Source: Flavobacteriales bacterium
GTDB lineage: Bacteria; Bacteroidota; Bacteroidia; Flavobacteriales_F; PHOS-HE28
NCBI GenBank assembly: GCA_024103275.1
Contig: JAGFIV010000064.1
Span: forward strand, 1 to 64,000
Length of the DNA stretch: 64,000 nt
Direction: 5' to 3'
In this document: one piece after another, positions 26,346 to 34,441 of the stretch
Position numbering within the stretch: the stretch's first letter is position 1
How the letters are laid out: the number at the start of each line of letters is the position of its first letter
The notes under the pieces: generated by a model
The model's database searches: none
What the model saw: the letters and a program-made list of their open reading frames with translations, nothing else
Told to the model about the DNA's origin: nothing
Translations under genes and position numbers: made by a program

Positions 26346-27521
26346 CTAGTTCAGCCGCTCGAAAATGCTCGCCGCTCCCTGCCCGCTCCCCACGCACATG
26401 GTGACGATCCCGTACTTCTGTTTCCGGCGCCGCATCTCGTTCAGCAGCTGCACGGTGAGTTTCGTGCCGGTGCAGCCCAGCGGGTGGCCGAGCGCAATGG
26501 CACCGCCGTTCACGTTCACGATGTCGGGGTCAACGCCCAATTTGCGGATCACCGCCACGCTCTGGCTGGCGAAGGCCTCGTTCAGCTCCATCAGCTCGAT
26601 GTCCTTCAGCTTCATGCCGGCACGCGCCAGCACCTTGGGTACGGCCTCGGAAGGCCCCATGCCCATGATCCGCGGCGGCACACCCACCACCTGGTAGCTC
26701 ACCAGCCGCGCGATGGGCTCCACGTTCAGCTGCTTCAGCATGCGCTCACTCACCACCAGCACGAAGGCGGCACCGTCGCTGGTCTGGCTGCTGTTGCCCG
26801 CGGTCACCGTGCCCTTGGCATCAAACACGGGCTTGAGCCTGGCCAAACCTTCCATGGTGCTGGGACGGGGCCCCTCGTCGGTATCCACCACATACGACTC
26901 CTCCATGCGTTTGCCATTCCCGTCCACGTAAACGCGGTTAACGGTGTAGGGCACGATCTCACCCTTGAACCGGCCCGCCTTGATGGCTGCGGCGGCGTTG
27001 TTCTGGCTGCGCAGGGCGAAGGCATCCTGGTCCTCGCGGCTCACCTTGAACTCGCGCGCCACGGCCTCGGCGGTGAGGCCCATGCCCCAGTAATGCGTGG
27101 GGTCGCTCTTGGCCACCTTGGCGTTGGGCACGATGCGCCAGCCGCCGAAGGGGATGGGGCTCATGCACTCCACGCCGCCACACAGGATCACATCGGCCAG
27201 GCCCGCATGGATCTTCGCCGAGGCGATGGCGATCACTTCGCTACCGCTGCTGCAATAGCGGTTCACCGTCATGCCCGGCACCTTCTCGGTGTCCAGTGCC
27301 AGCAAGCTGATCATGCGGCCGATGTTCAGGCCCTGCTCGGCCTCGGGCGTGGCATTGCCCACGATCACGTCCTCGATCTGCTCGCGGTCCAGGTTGGGCA
27401 CTTGTGCCAAGACTTCCCTGGCCACTGCGGCGGCCAGGTCGTCGGGGCGGGTGAAACGGAATTTGCCGCGCGGGGCCTTGCCCACTGCGCTGCGGAAACC
27501 GGAGATGATGTATGCGTTCAT
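26346..27521 (-). CDS. fadA: Acetyl-CoA C-acyltransferase (3-ketoacyl-CoA thiolase)
   Basis: 391 residues; thiolytic last step of beta-oxidation. Nucleophilic Cys90 in NRYCSSG. The C-terminal catalytic elements NEAFASQS, GGAIALGHPLGCTG (His) and CVGSGQGAA (second Cys) are all present. Length is exactly that of degradative thiolases. It follows fadN on the same strand but is separated by ~750 bp that hold the four-helix-bundle gene and its repeats, so read-through from the fadN promoter is uncertain. Works with FadN and FadE. Confidence 0.96.
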   Translation of the reverse strand: MNAYIISGFRSAVGKAPRGKFRFTRPDDLAAAVAREVLAQVPNLDREQIEDVIVGNATPEAEQGLNIGRMISLLALDTEKVPGMTVNRYCSSGSEVIAIASAKIHAGLADVILCGGVECMSPIPFGGWRIVPNAKVAKSDPTHYWGMGLTAEAVAREFKVSREDQDAFALRSQNNAAAAIKAGRFKGEIVPYTVNRVYVDGNGKRMEESYVVDTDEGPRPSTMEGLARLKPVFDAKGTVTAGNSSQTSDGAAFVLVVSERMLKQLNVEPIARLVSYQVVGVPPRIMGMGPSEAVPKVLARAGMKLKDIELMELNEAFASQSVAVIRKLGVDPDIVNVNGGAIALGHPLGCTGTKLTVQLLNEMRRRKQKYGIVTMCVGSGQGAASIFERLN

Positions 27522-27528
27522 GAGGGAA

Positions 27529-27632
27529 TGTCTTATGTCCTATGCAGGACTGTTTGTTGCTTGATGGAAGCGCTTGTTGTTCGTCCGTTGCGCTGCACTC
27601 GCATGGTACAGTCTTGCATAGGACATAGAACA
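27529..27632. repeat. Inverted pair of CATNGGACAT repeats between fadA and the four-helix gene
   Basis: 27534-27553 and 27608-27627 are a 20-bp inverted repeat with one mismatch (TATGTCCTATGCA, G or A, GACTGT). Extended, each contains CATAGGACATAAGACA (minus, 27529-27544) or CATAGGACATAGAACA (plus, 27617-27632). The motif recurs three more times at 28135-28263. One arm is 8 nt from the fadA start, the other 4 nt from the four-helix gene stop. Confidence 0.75.
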
Positions 27633-27636
27633 AGCG

Positions 27637-28017
27637 TTAGCTCCGTACGGGACGTTTCTTGTGTTTGGTCTCCAATTGCTCCTGAAGCCTGAAGATCCGG
27701 TTCATGATATGGTCGAGTTCGCTGGTGATCTTGTCCGATTGGGCACGCGTGATGTATTCGAGCTCCCGGGCAATGATCGTTTGGGTGTATAGCTCAGCTG
27801 CCGACCCACAGGCAATGCCCAGGAAATGGTAGAATTCACCGTCATGATTGCGAGCGGCACCCTCAGCAATGTTGCTCGGTACGGAGACGCCTGCACGTTG
27901 CATCTGACTTGCAAGGCCGTAGACCTCCTTCTTCGGAAATTTCTCCGTCACGCGATAAACTTCCACGGAGAGGTCCAAGGCTTGCTTCCATACAACGAGA
28001 TTCTTGAAGCGGTTCAT
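27637..28017 (-). CDS. Four-helix-bundle protein (23S rRNA intervening-sequence protein/S23 family)
   Basis: 126 residues. Signature elements of the family are at the start (NLVVWKQALDLSVEVYRVTEKFP) and in the centre (SQMQRAGVSVPSNIAEGAARN), followed by FYHFLGIACGSAAELYTQ. The family was first seen as the protein encoded in 23S rRNA intervening sequences and is structurally related to Avd of diversity-generating retroelements. Chromosomal copies have no established function. Here it sits between fadN and fadA, and five CATNGGACAT-type repeats surround it. No reverse transcriptase is nearby. Confidence 0.93.
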   Translation of the reverse strand: MNRFKNLVVWKQALDLSVEVYRVTEKFPKKEVYGLASQMQRAGVSVPSNIAEGAARNHDGEFYHFLGIACGSAAELYTQTIIARELEYITRAQSDKITSELDHIMNRIFRLQEQLETKHKKRPVRS

Positions 28018-28116
28018 GGGATTTCAGGGTTTGTAAGGGATTGTTCACATGGGGCGAAATGCATAGCCCAGCGGCCGCCTAATGACATGGGGTTAAAGGC
28101 CTAAGCTCATTGCATC

Positions 28117-28263
28117 CAGCAATCTTGCAACCGTCGTTGGACATTGGACAACAGGCCTCCCCTCATGGCTCTCAGCAATCCTGCAACCTTCATTGGACAT
28201 CGGACAGAGGATTCTTCACTGGTGGTTCTCAGCAATCCTGCAATCGTCATAGGACATCGGACA
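28117..28263 (+). repeat. Three imperfect ~56-bp tandem repeats with CATNGGACATNGGACA cores
   Basis: Unit starts CAGCAATCYTGCAA at 28117, 28173 and 28230 (periods 56 and 57). Each holds a core: 28135-28150, 28191-28206 and 28248-28263. The middle ~25 nt vary. The array ends 5 nt before the fadN stop codon (28269) and is upstream of the four-helix gene. Same motif as the inverted pair at 27529-27632. Confidence 0.8.
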
Positions 28264-28268
28264 GTTCC

Positions 28269-30674
28269 TCAGTTCCTCAACACTTTCCCACTGGTAATGA
28301 TCGACTGCAACCGCTCCAGCGTCTTCCGCTGCATGCACAGCTCCACGAAGGCCTTGCGTTCCAGGTCCAGCAGGTATTGCTCGCTCACCTCGGTGTGCTC
28401 GCTCAGGTCGCCGCCGCACATCACGTGGCCGAGCTTCTGGCTGATCAGCTCGTCGTGCTCGCTGATGTAGTGGCCGCTCTTCATGCTGTCCGCGCCGGAG
28501 TAGACCAGGCCGAGGGCCTCCAGCCCGAGCACGGTGATGTCCTTGCGCATGGGCGGCTGCGTGTAGCCCTTGTTCCAGAGGTTGAGCGCGCATTGCTTGG
28601 CGTAGGCCAGCTGGTGTTGGCGGCTCACGATCACCTCGTCCTGGCCGGGGCGCAGGTAGCCCAGTTCGAAGGCTTCGTGGCCGCTGGTGCTCACCTTGGC
28701 CTGGCCGATGGTGAGGAACCGGTGGCGGAAGGTGTTGGTGCGGATGTCGCCGTCGCGCAGCTCGTCGCTAAGGCGCAGGGTGAACTCCTTGGTGCCGCCG
28801 CCGCCGGGGATCACGCCCACTCCGAATTCCACCAGGCCCATGTATGTCTCCGTGTGCGCCACCACCTTGTCGGCATGCATGCAGAGCTCGGTGCCGCCGC
28901 CGAGACAGAGCTGGTGCGGCGCGGCCACCACGGGAATGCTGCTGAAACGCATCCGCGTGGTGAGGTTCTGGAACGTTTTCACGGCCATGTTCAGGTCGTC
29001 GTACTCCTGCTCCACGGCCATCATGAAGATCATGCCCACGTCGGCGCCGGCGCTGAAGAGCGGGCCGTCGTTGTAGATCACCAGGCCCTTGTATCCCTGC
29101 TCGGCGATGTCGATGGCCTTGTTGAGGCCCTGGATCACGCCGCTGCCGAAGGTGTTCATCTTGGTGCTCCAGCTGGCGCAGAGGATGCCATCGCCGAGGT
29201 CGCGCACGGTGACGTCCTTGTTTTTCCACACGATGCTCGTTTCCGGCAGGTCGGCCAGGACGATCAGGCCATCGGCGCGCGGAACGGGCTTGTAGCCCTT
29301 GCTGGCGGGATCGTAGTACAGCCGCCTGCCGCCTTCGGTCTTGTAGAAGCTGGTGTGGCCCGCGGCCACCATTTCGCGCACCCATTCGGCAACGTTGATG
29401 TCCTTCGCCGCCAGCACCTCCTTCACGCCGATCGCATCCCAGCTCTCGAAGGGCCCCAGCTCCCAGCCGAAGCCCGCGCGCATGCCGTCGTCGATGCGGT
29501 ACAGCTCGTCGCTGATCTCCGGCACGCGGTGGCTCACGTAGGCGAACAGGCTGTTGAAGCTGCGGCGGTAAAATTCGCCGGCCTTGTCGCTGCCGTTGTA
29601 CACCAGCTTCAGCCGCTCGCGCAGAGCCTGTCCCGCGCCCAACGCGGGATCTGTCACCTTCTTGGCGGCGGCCAACGTGTCGAACTTGGGCTTCACCTGC
29701 GGCACGTATTCCAGCGTCTTCAGGTCCAGCTGCAGGATCTCGTCTTTACTCGCCGAAGCCTTTGGCGAAGGCGAGCCTTTGCTGCGGTCCTTGAAGTAGA
29801 AGCCCTTGCCGGTCTTGCTGCCCAGCATGTTCCCCTCCACCATCTTCTGCAGGTATGGCGGGATGGCGAAGAGCGCGTTGCGTTCGTCCTTGGGGCAGTT
29901 GTCCTTCACGCCTTCGGCCACTTTCACCAGCGTGTCCAGGCCCACCACGTCGGCGGTGCGGAAGGTGGCGCTCTTGGGGTGTCCGATCACCGGTCCGGTG
30001 AGGCGGTCCACTTCCTCCACGGTGAGGCCCATGTCGGTGACCAGGTGGAAGACGTCCATGATGCCGAACACGCCGATCCGGTTGGCCACGAAGGCGGGCG
30101 TGTCCTTGGCCTGCACGGTGACCTTGCCGAGGATGCGCTGGCCGTATTCCTCCAGGAAGGCGATCACCGCCGGGTCGGTGTCCGGTCCGGGGATGATCTC
30201 CAGCAGCGGCAGGTAGCGCGGCGGGTTGAAGAAGTGCGTGCCGCAGAAGTGCTTGCGGAAGTCGTCGCTGCGGCCCGCGGCGATGGCGCGGATGGGGATG
30301 CCGCTGGTGTTGGTGGTGATCAGCGTGCCGGGGGTGCGGTGTTTCTCCACGTTGGCCAGCACCTGCTGCTTGATGTCCAGCCGCTCCACCACCACCTCGA
30401 TCACCCAGTCGCAGTCCTTGATCTTCGGCAGGTCATCGTCGAAGTTGCCGGTGGTGATGCGCTTGGCGAAGCGCTTGTCGTAAATGGGGGAGGGGTTGCT
30501 CTTGAGCGCGGCCTTCAGGTGCTCGTTGGCCACGGCGTTGCGGTCGGTGCCCTCCTTGGGCGGGATGTCCAGCAGCAGCACCTCGGCGCCGATGTTGGCG
30601 AAGTGGCAGGCGATGCGGCTGCCCATGATGCCGGAGCCGAGCACGGCTACTTTTCGGATGTTACGCTTGGTCAT
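28269..30674 (-). CDS. fadN: 3-hydroxyacyl-CoA dehydrogenase/enoyl-CoA hydratase fusion (FadN type)
   Basis: 801 residues from ATG 30674 (MTKRNIRKVAVLGSGIMG). The N-terminal NAD-binding domain has GSGIMGSRIA (about 12-21). The HAD C-terminal domain contains HFFNPPRYLPLLEIIPG and FVANRIGVFG. The crotonase domain is at the C-terminal end (HQLCLGGGTELCMHADKVV, then GVIPGGGGTKEF). This HAD-then-ECH order is that of B. subtilis FadN rather than E. coli FadB. Together with fadA and fadE it reproduces a fadNAE set. It follows marR by 84 nt. Confidence 0.95.
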   Translation of the reverse strand: MTKRNIRKVAVLGSGIMGSRIACHFANIGAEVLLLDIPPKEGTDRNAVANEHLKAALKSNPSPIYDKRFAKRITTGNFDDDLPKIKDCDWVIEVVVERLDIKQQVLANVEKHRTPGTLITTNTSGIPIRAIAAGRSDDFRKHFCGTHFFNPPRYLPLLEIIPGPDTDPAVIAFLEEYGQRILGKVTVQAKDTPAFVANRIGVFGIMDVFHLVTDMGLTVEEVDRLTGPVIGHPKSATFRTADVVGLDTLVKVAEGVKDNCPKDERNALFAIPPYLQKMVEGNMLGSKTGKGFYFKDRSKGSPSPKASASKDEILQLDLKTLEYVPQVKPKFDTLAAAKKVTDPALGAGQALRERLKLVYNGSDKAGEFYRRSFNSLFAYVSHRVPEISDELYRIDDGMRAGFGWELGPFESWDAIGVKEVLAAKDINVAEWVREMVAAGHTSFYKTEGGRRLYYDPASKGYKPVPRADGLIVLADLPETSIVWKNKDVTVRDLGDGILCASWSTKMNTFGSGVIQGLNKAIDIAEQGYKGLVIYNDGPLFSAGADVGMIFMMAVEQEYDDLNMAVKTFQNLTTRMRFSSIPVVAAPHQLCLGGGTELCMHADKVVAHTETYMGLVEFGVGVIPGGGGTKEFTLRLSDELRDGDIRTNTFRHRFLTIGQAKVSTSGHEAFELGYLRPGQDEVIVSRQHQLAYAKQCALNLWNKGYTQPPMRKDITVLGLEALGLVYSGADSMKSGHYISEHDELISQKLGHVMCGGDLSEHTEVSEQYLLDLERKAFVELCMQRKTLERLQSIITSGKVLRN

Positions 30675-30758
30675 TTCTCCGTTCGATTGTTTCGGGCAAC
30701 GCGGACCACGGCGATCCCGGGGCAATGCCCGTGGCCGATGGCGCGTTGCAACAGGGGT

Positions 30759-31193
30759 TCATGTGAAGAGGTCATGGTCGTCCAGCAGGAGGTTGATCTT
30801 GGCCATCACCTTGTGGAAGGCTTCGAGTTCCTTGGCGGGGATGCGTGCCTGCACGGCCTTGTTGAAGCGCACCACCGTATCGCGGCTCACATCGCGCATC
30901 TCCTTGCCCCGTGCGGTGAGGCGCACCCTTGCCATGCGTCCGTCCGTGCCGTCCGGCACGCGTTCGATCAGGCCCTGGTCCTCCATTTTCCGCAGCGTAC
31001 GCGTCAGGCTGCGTGCCTCCATGCCCATCTTGGGACCCAACTTGGTGCTGGGCGTCCCCTCCGGGTCGATGTTCAGCAAGACGTAGCCGATGCTCATGGA
31101 ACCACCATGGGCCGTAGCTTGTTCATTGTAGAGCCGCATAATGCGGTGCCACGCCCAGCGGATGGGGTGGTCGATGGTCTCTTCAGGTCGCAT
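30759..31193 (-). CDS. MarR-family transcriptional regulator of the fad locus
   Basis: 144 residues. The winged-helix DNA-binding region is readable: GTPSTKLGPKMGMEARSLTR (recognition helix) then KMEDQGLIERVPDGTDGRMARVRLT (wing with conserved D-x-R). Flanking helices form the dimer interface. First gene of the marR-fadN run. A perfect 14-bp palindrome overlaps its promoter and a near-identical one is at fadE, so I infer autorepression plus control of beta-oxidation, probably relieved by an acyl-CoA. The ligand is inferred, not seen. Confidence 0.93.
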   Translation of the reverse strand: MRPEETIDHPIRWAWHRIMRLYNEQATAHGGSMSIGYVLLNIDPEGTPSTKLGPKMGMEARSLTRTLRKMEDQGLIERVPDGTDGRMARVRLTARGKEMRDVSRDTVVRFNKAVQARIPAKELEAFHKVMAKINLLLDDHDLFT

Positions 31194-31221
31194 GGTCGAG
31201 GCCCGAAGTTAACGCCAAATG

Positions 31222-31235
31222 GTATGCATGCATAC
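31222..31235 (-). promoter_or_regulatory. Perfect palindromic MarR operator at the marR promoter
   Basis: GTATGCATGCATAC, 14 bp perfect, centred about 36 nt upstream of the marR ATG. On the minus strand it continues CATTTGGCGT, so the right half overlaps a -7-like TACCATTTG. A matching site lies at 25481-25492. Confidence 0.7.
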
Positions 31236-31283
31236 TTATGGCCGGGGTCGCCAATGCCGGCTGGTTGTGCACCGGGGCGTTCT

Positions 31284-31322
31284 CGGTTTCAGACCGATAT
31301 TTGGGAGCATCGATTGAAACCG
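31284..31322 (+). repeat. Inverted repeat in the leader of the lipoprotein gene
   Basis: CGGTTTCA (31284-31291) pairs with TGAAACCG (31315-31322) around a 23-nt loop. It ends 7 nt before the ATG at 31330. Could be an operator or an RNA hairpin masking initiation. No match to a known leader. Confidence 0.4.
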
Positions 31323-31329
31323 GAGCACC

Positions 31330-32229
31330 ATGCGAAATCCCATTTTTCCCCTGTTGGGCCTGTTAGCGGTGGTGGCGTGCCAAAAGGACCGCCCGGCCCC
31401 CATTCCCGATCCCCCCGCGAGCGACGGTCCGAAGCTGGTGCTGAAGTTCAAATTTGACAGCACACAGGCACGGTTGAACGCGGTCGGCCTTCCCGCCCCG
31501 TTGGTCGCCGGTCACGGTGCGCAAAGCCCGCGCTTCAACACCATGAGTGCGCACTATGTGGAGTTCGCCCCCACGGCGTTCACCCCGTTGGGCAGCGGGG
31601 CTGTGGTGTATTACGCACCGGAGACCACGGCGGGCGGTGCCAATGCGATTGATTTCGCCCAGAGCGTGAACGTGGGCGATGGCGGCACGTTCCTGGAGAT
31701 CCCGCTGAGCGATCTCGATCCGGGGTCCTATGAGTGGCTCCGGGTTTCGCTGGCCTATCAGAACTACGACGTGGATTTCCACGTGGACACCTTGGGCCTC
31801 AACCTGGACCTTTCCGGCACCATCGCCTCATTCATTGGCTTCAACACATACATCGCCGATTCCTTCCGCGTGCATGACCAGTGGCTGGCCGTGAACGGAA
31901 ACCGCTTGCAGGGCTTTTGGGCGTTCGAGGTGGACAACCCGCCCTTCCCGCTGCCGGTCACTTCCGGCCAGGCCCCTGGCACCACGGTGCCGAACCCGAT
32001 CAACGACACATCGCCCATCCCTGCGGGGTCCTGCGTGGTCACCGGGCCGTTCGCCACGCCGTTGGTGATCACCGGCCACGAGACCCAGGATGTGGTGATC
32101 ACCGTTTCCCTTAGCACCAACAAGAGCTTCGAGTGGACCGAGACGGACGGCGACAACGTGTGGGAACCACTGAACGGCGAGACCGTGACGGACATGGGCA
32201 TCCGCGGCATGGTGCCGATCGTGCAGTGA
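31330..32229 (+). CDS. Putative surface/periplasmic lipoprotein of unknown function
   Basis: 299 residues with lipoprotein signal MRNPIFPLLGLLAVVAC (Cys17) followed by a Pro-rich linker (PAPIPDPPASDGP). The mature protein is beta-rich and resembles a secreted carbohydrate- or ligand-binding scaffold (LKFKFDSTQARLNAVG at the start; TFLEIPLSDLDPGSYEWLRV in the middle; NKSFEWTETDGDNVWEPLNG near the end). No family recognised with confidence. Transcribed divergently from marR with an inverted repeat in its leader. Its stop nearly abuts the convergent lipoprotein gene. Confidence 0.75.
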   Translation: MRNPIFPLLGLLAVVACQKDRPAPIPDPPASDGPKLVLKFKFDSTQARLNAVGLPAPLVAGHGAQSPRFNTMSAHYVEFAPTAFTPLGSGAVVYYAPETTAGGANAIDFAQSVNVGDGGTFLEIPLSDLDPGSYEWLRVSLAYQNYDVDFHVDTLGLNLDLSGTIASFIGFNTYIADSFRVHDQWLAVNGNRLQGFWAFEVDNPPFPLPVTSGQAPGTTVPNPINDTSPIPAGSCVVTGPFATPLVITGHETQDVVITVSLSTNKSFEWTETDGDNVWEPLNGETVTDMGIRGMVPIVQ

Positions 32230-32958
32230 TCAGAGCGGCATCGGCTTGCGCGGTGCCCCGTCGATCACCAGCAGCATTTCCGTGCCGTCGTAGCGGTAGC
32301 GGATACGGTCCACCGGGAGCATCACTTCCTGGTGCCCTTGCTGGTCGTCGTAAAGCTGCACGCTGTCACCGGTGAAGGTGAAGTCGAACTTCCCGTCGGC
32401 ACCGCGGACCTCGGTGCGGGGGGCGATACTGGTGCGCCACTGCTGCATGCTGTCCGCGTCCGCCTTCCAGCCGCGTTCGCCCACGTCGATCCAGCCCAGG
32501 TCCTTGAGGCGGCCGTCCTTCAGCCAAAAGACGTTCTGCCCCCAGCTTTCCCGCTCGCCGTAGTTGGCCAGGATGATGATGCCGTCCGCGGTATCGCCGG
32601 TGGTGAAATACGTGGGCAGCATCACGGCGCTGTCGTATGCAGGCTTTGAAACGGCCAGCACGTGCGCGCTGCTGTCCGGCAGCGGCCGGTATTGGATCAA
32701 GCGCAGGCCCTCGCGGTTGTCCTCCACGTTCTTGGCCGCCATCAGGAAAGTGCCGTCGGGCAACTGGTGCGTGGTGTAGATGAGCAAGGTGTCGTTGCGC
32801 ACGTTGTCGTCCAGGTTGGGCAGGTCGAGCCGGGTGAACTCCTTGGCACCGGGGATGGCGGGCAGGCTGGCGGCCCTTTCCCCGTCCCCGGGCTTGCCGT
32901 CCGGCGGGGTGGAACAGGCCACCAGGGCGATGCAGGCGGCCCAAGCCACGATTTTCAT
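32230..32958 (-). CDS. Putative lipoprotein of unknown function
   Basis: 242 residues with lipobox CIALVAC at residues 9-15 (Cys15). Mature part begins STPPDGKPGDGERAAS. The body alternates strands with Trp-rich turns (YGERESWGQNVFWLKDGR). No known domain recognised. The start overlaps the head-GIN gene stop by 4 nt (ATGA), so the two are co-translated and may work together at the cell envelope. Confidence 0.7.
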   Translation of the reverse strand: MKIVAWAACIALVACSTPPDGKPGDGERAASLPAIPGAKEFTRLDLPNLDDNVRNDTLLIYTTHQLPDGTFLMAAKNVEDNREGLRLIQYRPLPDSSAHVLAVSKPAYDSAVMLPTYFTTGDTADGIIILANYGERESWGQNVFWLKDGRLKDLGWIDVGERGWKADADSMQQWRTSIAPRTEVRGADGKFDFTFTGDSVQLYDDQQGHQEVMLPVDRIRYRYDGTEMLLVIDGAPRKPMPL

Positions 32959-33671
32959 TGGTCAAGCGGGATCACGGCACCGCTCCCGGACACCTTGGAC
33001 TCCACATTGGGCTTGCCCACATAGCGCACGGTCCCGCTCCCCGATACCTTGGCGCTCAATGAACTGATGGCGGTGATGACGGCATCGCCGCTCCCTGAGA
33101 TCGAGATGGTTGCCTCGTTGGCCGCCAGGTCGTGCCCGTGCAGGTCGCCGCTCCCTGAAATGGACGCGTCCAACACGCTGCATGTGCCCCGTATGGTGGC
33201 TGTGCCGCTGCCCGAAATGGAGACATCGAGTTTCTTTTCATTGATCCCGTCGATGTTGATCTTCCCGCTGCCATGCACGGCCAGCTTGGTACGCCCTGAG
33301 CCGAACACATCGGCGGAGGTGACATCCCCGCTGCCCCCGATCTCGATGCCCGTGAATTGCGCAGGGGTGGTGATGTGGACTTGAAAAGGTTCATGGGAAC
33401 GCCAGCACTGGGGTGAGCGGATCTTCCAAACGCCGCCTTTGACTTCGGTTCCCAGCAGGTCGATCAGGTTGCCTTGGCCGGTGACCGTGATGGTCTGGGC
33501 AGGCCCTTTTTCAATGCTCACGGAAATGGCGCCGCCCACTTCGATGGCCGTGAAGGGGGCGATCTCCAATTCCCGGTTTTCAACGGGACCGGTCCCATCG
33601 ATGCAGTTGATCGTACAGCCCGTGAAAGCCAGGGTCGCGATCAGGGTCATGGCCAGGTTGGTCCGTCTCAT
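32955..33671 (-). CDS. Head-GIN domain (DUF2807) lipoprotein
   Basis: 238 residues from ATG 33671, with signal MRRTNLAMTLIATLAFTGC (lipobox Cys19). The body is a DUF2807 right-handed beta-helix-like domain. Repeated G-S-G turns are obvious: EIGGSGDVTS, VFGSGRTKLAVHGSGKINID, SISGSGTATI, SISGSGDLHG, SISGSGDAVI, KVSGSGTVRY and KVSGSGAVIP. This pattern defines Bacteroidota head-GIN proteins, whose role is unknown. First gene of a two-gene operon with the lipoprotein at 32230. Confidence 0.93.
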   Translation of the reverse strand: MRRTNLAMTLIATLAFTGCTINCIDGTGPVENRELEIAPFTAIEVGGAISVSIEKGPAQTITVTGQGNLIDLLGTEVKGGVWKIRSPQCWRSHEPFQVHITTPAQFTGIEIGGSGDVTSADVFGSGRTKLAVHGSGKINIDGINEKKLDVSISGSGTATIRGTCSVLDASISGSGDLHGHDLAANEATISISGSGDAVITAISSLSAKVSGSGTVRYVGKPNVESKVSGSGAVIPLDQ

Positions 33672-33824
33672 TTCGGAAGGGGGTTGGGGATTCGCCTGCG
33701 TAAAGGAATGAAGGATCGTGCAAATCGGCCCGGACCCCGGGGCTGACCGCAGCCCAGGGCAACCTACGGGGGCCAAGACCGTACAATGGGGCGGCTCTCC
33801 AGATGGGGCCATTCGCAGTCCGGA

Positions 33825-34418
33825 ATGGATTCCTTGCTCCCTCTCTTTGAGATTGGACACCGCAGCATAGGCCGGGTGAAATCGCGGCTTTTGACCGGTC
33901 CGTCGCCGGTGGTCGTTTTCGAGCACCTGGGGGTGCTGTCCGGCGACGAGCTGCCCCGGTTGCTGGCCACCGCCGAGGATCACATGAAGGCGGCCGATGA
34001 ACCGACGGGCATGCGGAAACGCTTGGTGAATGTGCTGGTGGAAGCCATGGACAATTTGGGCCGCCACGGTCTGGAACTGATGGGCGATGCCACGTTCGCC
34101 TTGTTGGTCCGCGACCAGGACGGCTACCACCTGGCCACCGGCAATGTGGTTCCTTGTGCCACCGGACTGGTGCTTTCGGAGCGGGTGGCGATCCTGAACA
34201 TGATGGGGCGCGAGGACCTGAAGGCGCACTACCTGAAAATGCTGGCCGGCACGGGCCGTTCGGGGAAGGGGGGCGCGGGCCTGGGCCTGCTCACCTTGGC
34301 GCGCAAAAGCGCGTCGCCCATCGTGATGTCATGCGAAAAGCTGGGTCCATTCACCTCCTACTTCACCTTGGAAGTACGGGTGGGGATGCATGATGACATA
34401 TCCCAAGGGGCGGCCTGA
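33825..34418 (+). CDS. SiaB-like GHKL protein kinase (DUF6272), orphan
   Basis: 197 residues from ATG 33825 (MDSLLPLFEIGHRSIG). It has a GHKL-type N-box in VNVLVEAMDNLGRHG and a glycine-rich ATP lid [19 protein letters not shown] near the end, the pattern of SiaB-type kinases. In Pseudomonas SiaB phosphorylates SiaC and is countered by the phosphatase SiaA. No siaA or siaC homologue is visible within this window. Flanked by a head-GIN lipoprotein and a dehydrogenase without functional link. The kinase assignment is from motifs; the partner is unknown. Confidence 0.75.
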   Translation: MDSLLPLFEIGHRSIGRVKSRLLTGPSPVVVFEHLGVLSGDELPRLLATAEDHMKAADEPTGMRKRLVNVLVEAMDNLGRHGLELMGDATFALLVRDQDGYHLATGNVVPCATGLVLSERVAILNMMGREDLKAHYLKMLAGTGRSGKGGAGLGLLTLARKSASPIVMSCEKLGPFTSYFTLEVRVGMHDDISQGAA

Positions 34419-34441
34419 AGGGGTGGGACTGTCCTGATTGC

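Noticed and set aside
27637-28017. Avd of a diversity-generating retroelement
   Set aside because: No reverse transcriptase, template repeat or variable repeat in the flanks. The protein better matches the stand-alone S23/IVP family.
28117-28263. CRISPR-like array (three repeats with variable middle)
   Set aside because: Only three imperfect units, with divergent repeat copies. No cas genes nearby, and the same core occurs inverted outside the array, which suits a dispersed motif instead.
30698-30750. GCAACGC...GCGTTGC inverted repeat between fadN and marR as another MarR operator
   Set aside because: The sequence does not resemble TATGCnnGCATA and the arms are far apart. It may be coincidental.
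28110-31457. 1115-codon plus-strand frame opposite fadN and marR
   Set aside because: Antisense of two clearly functional genes, and it also reads through the tandem repeats.
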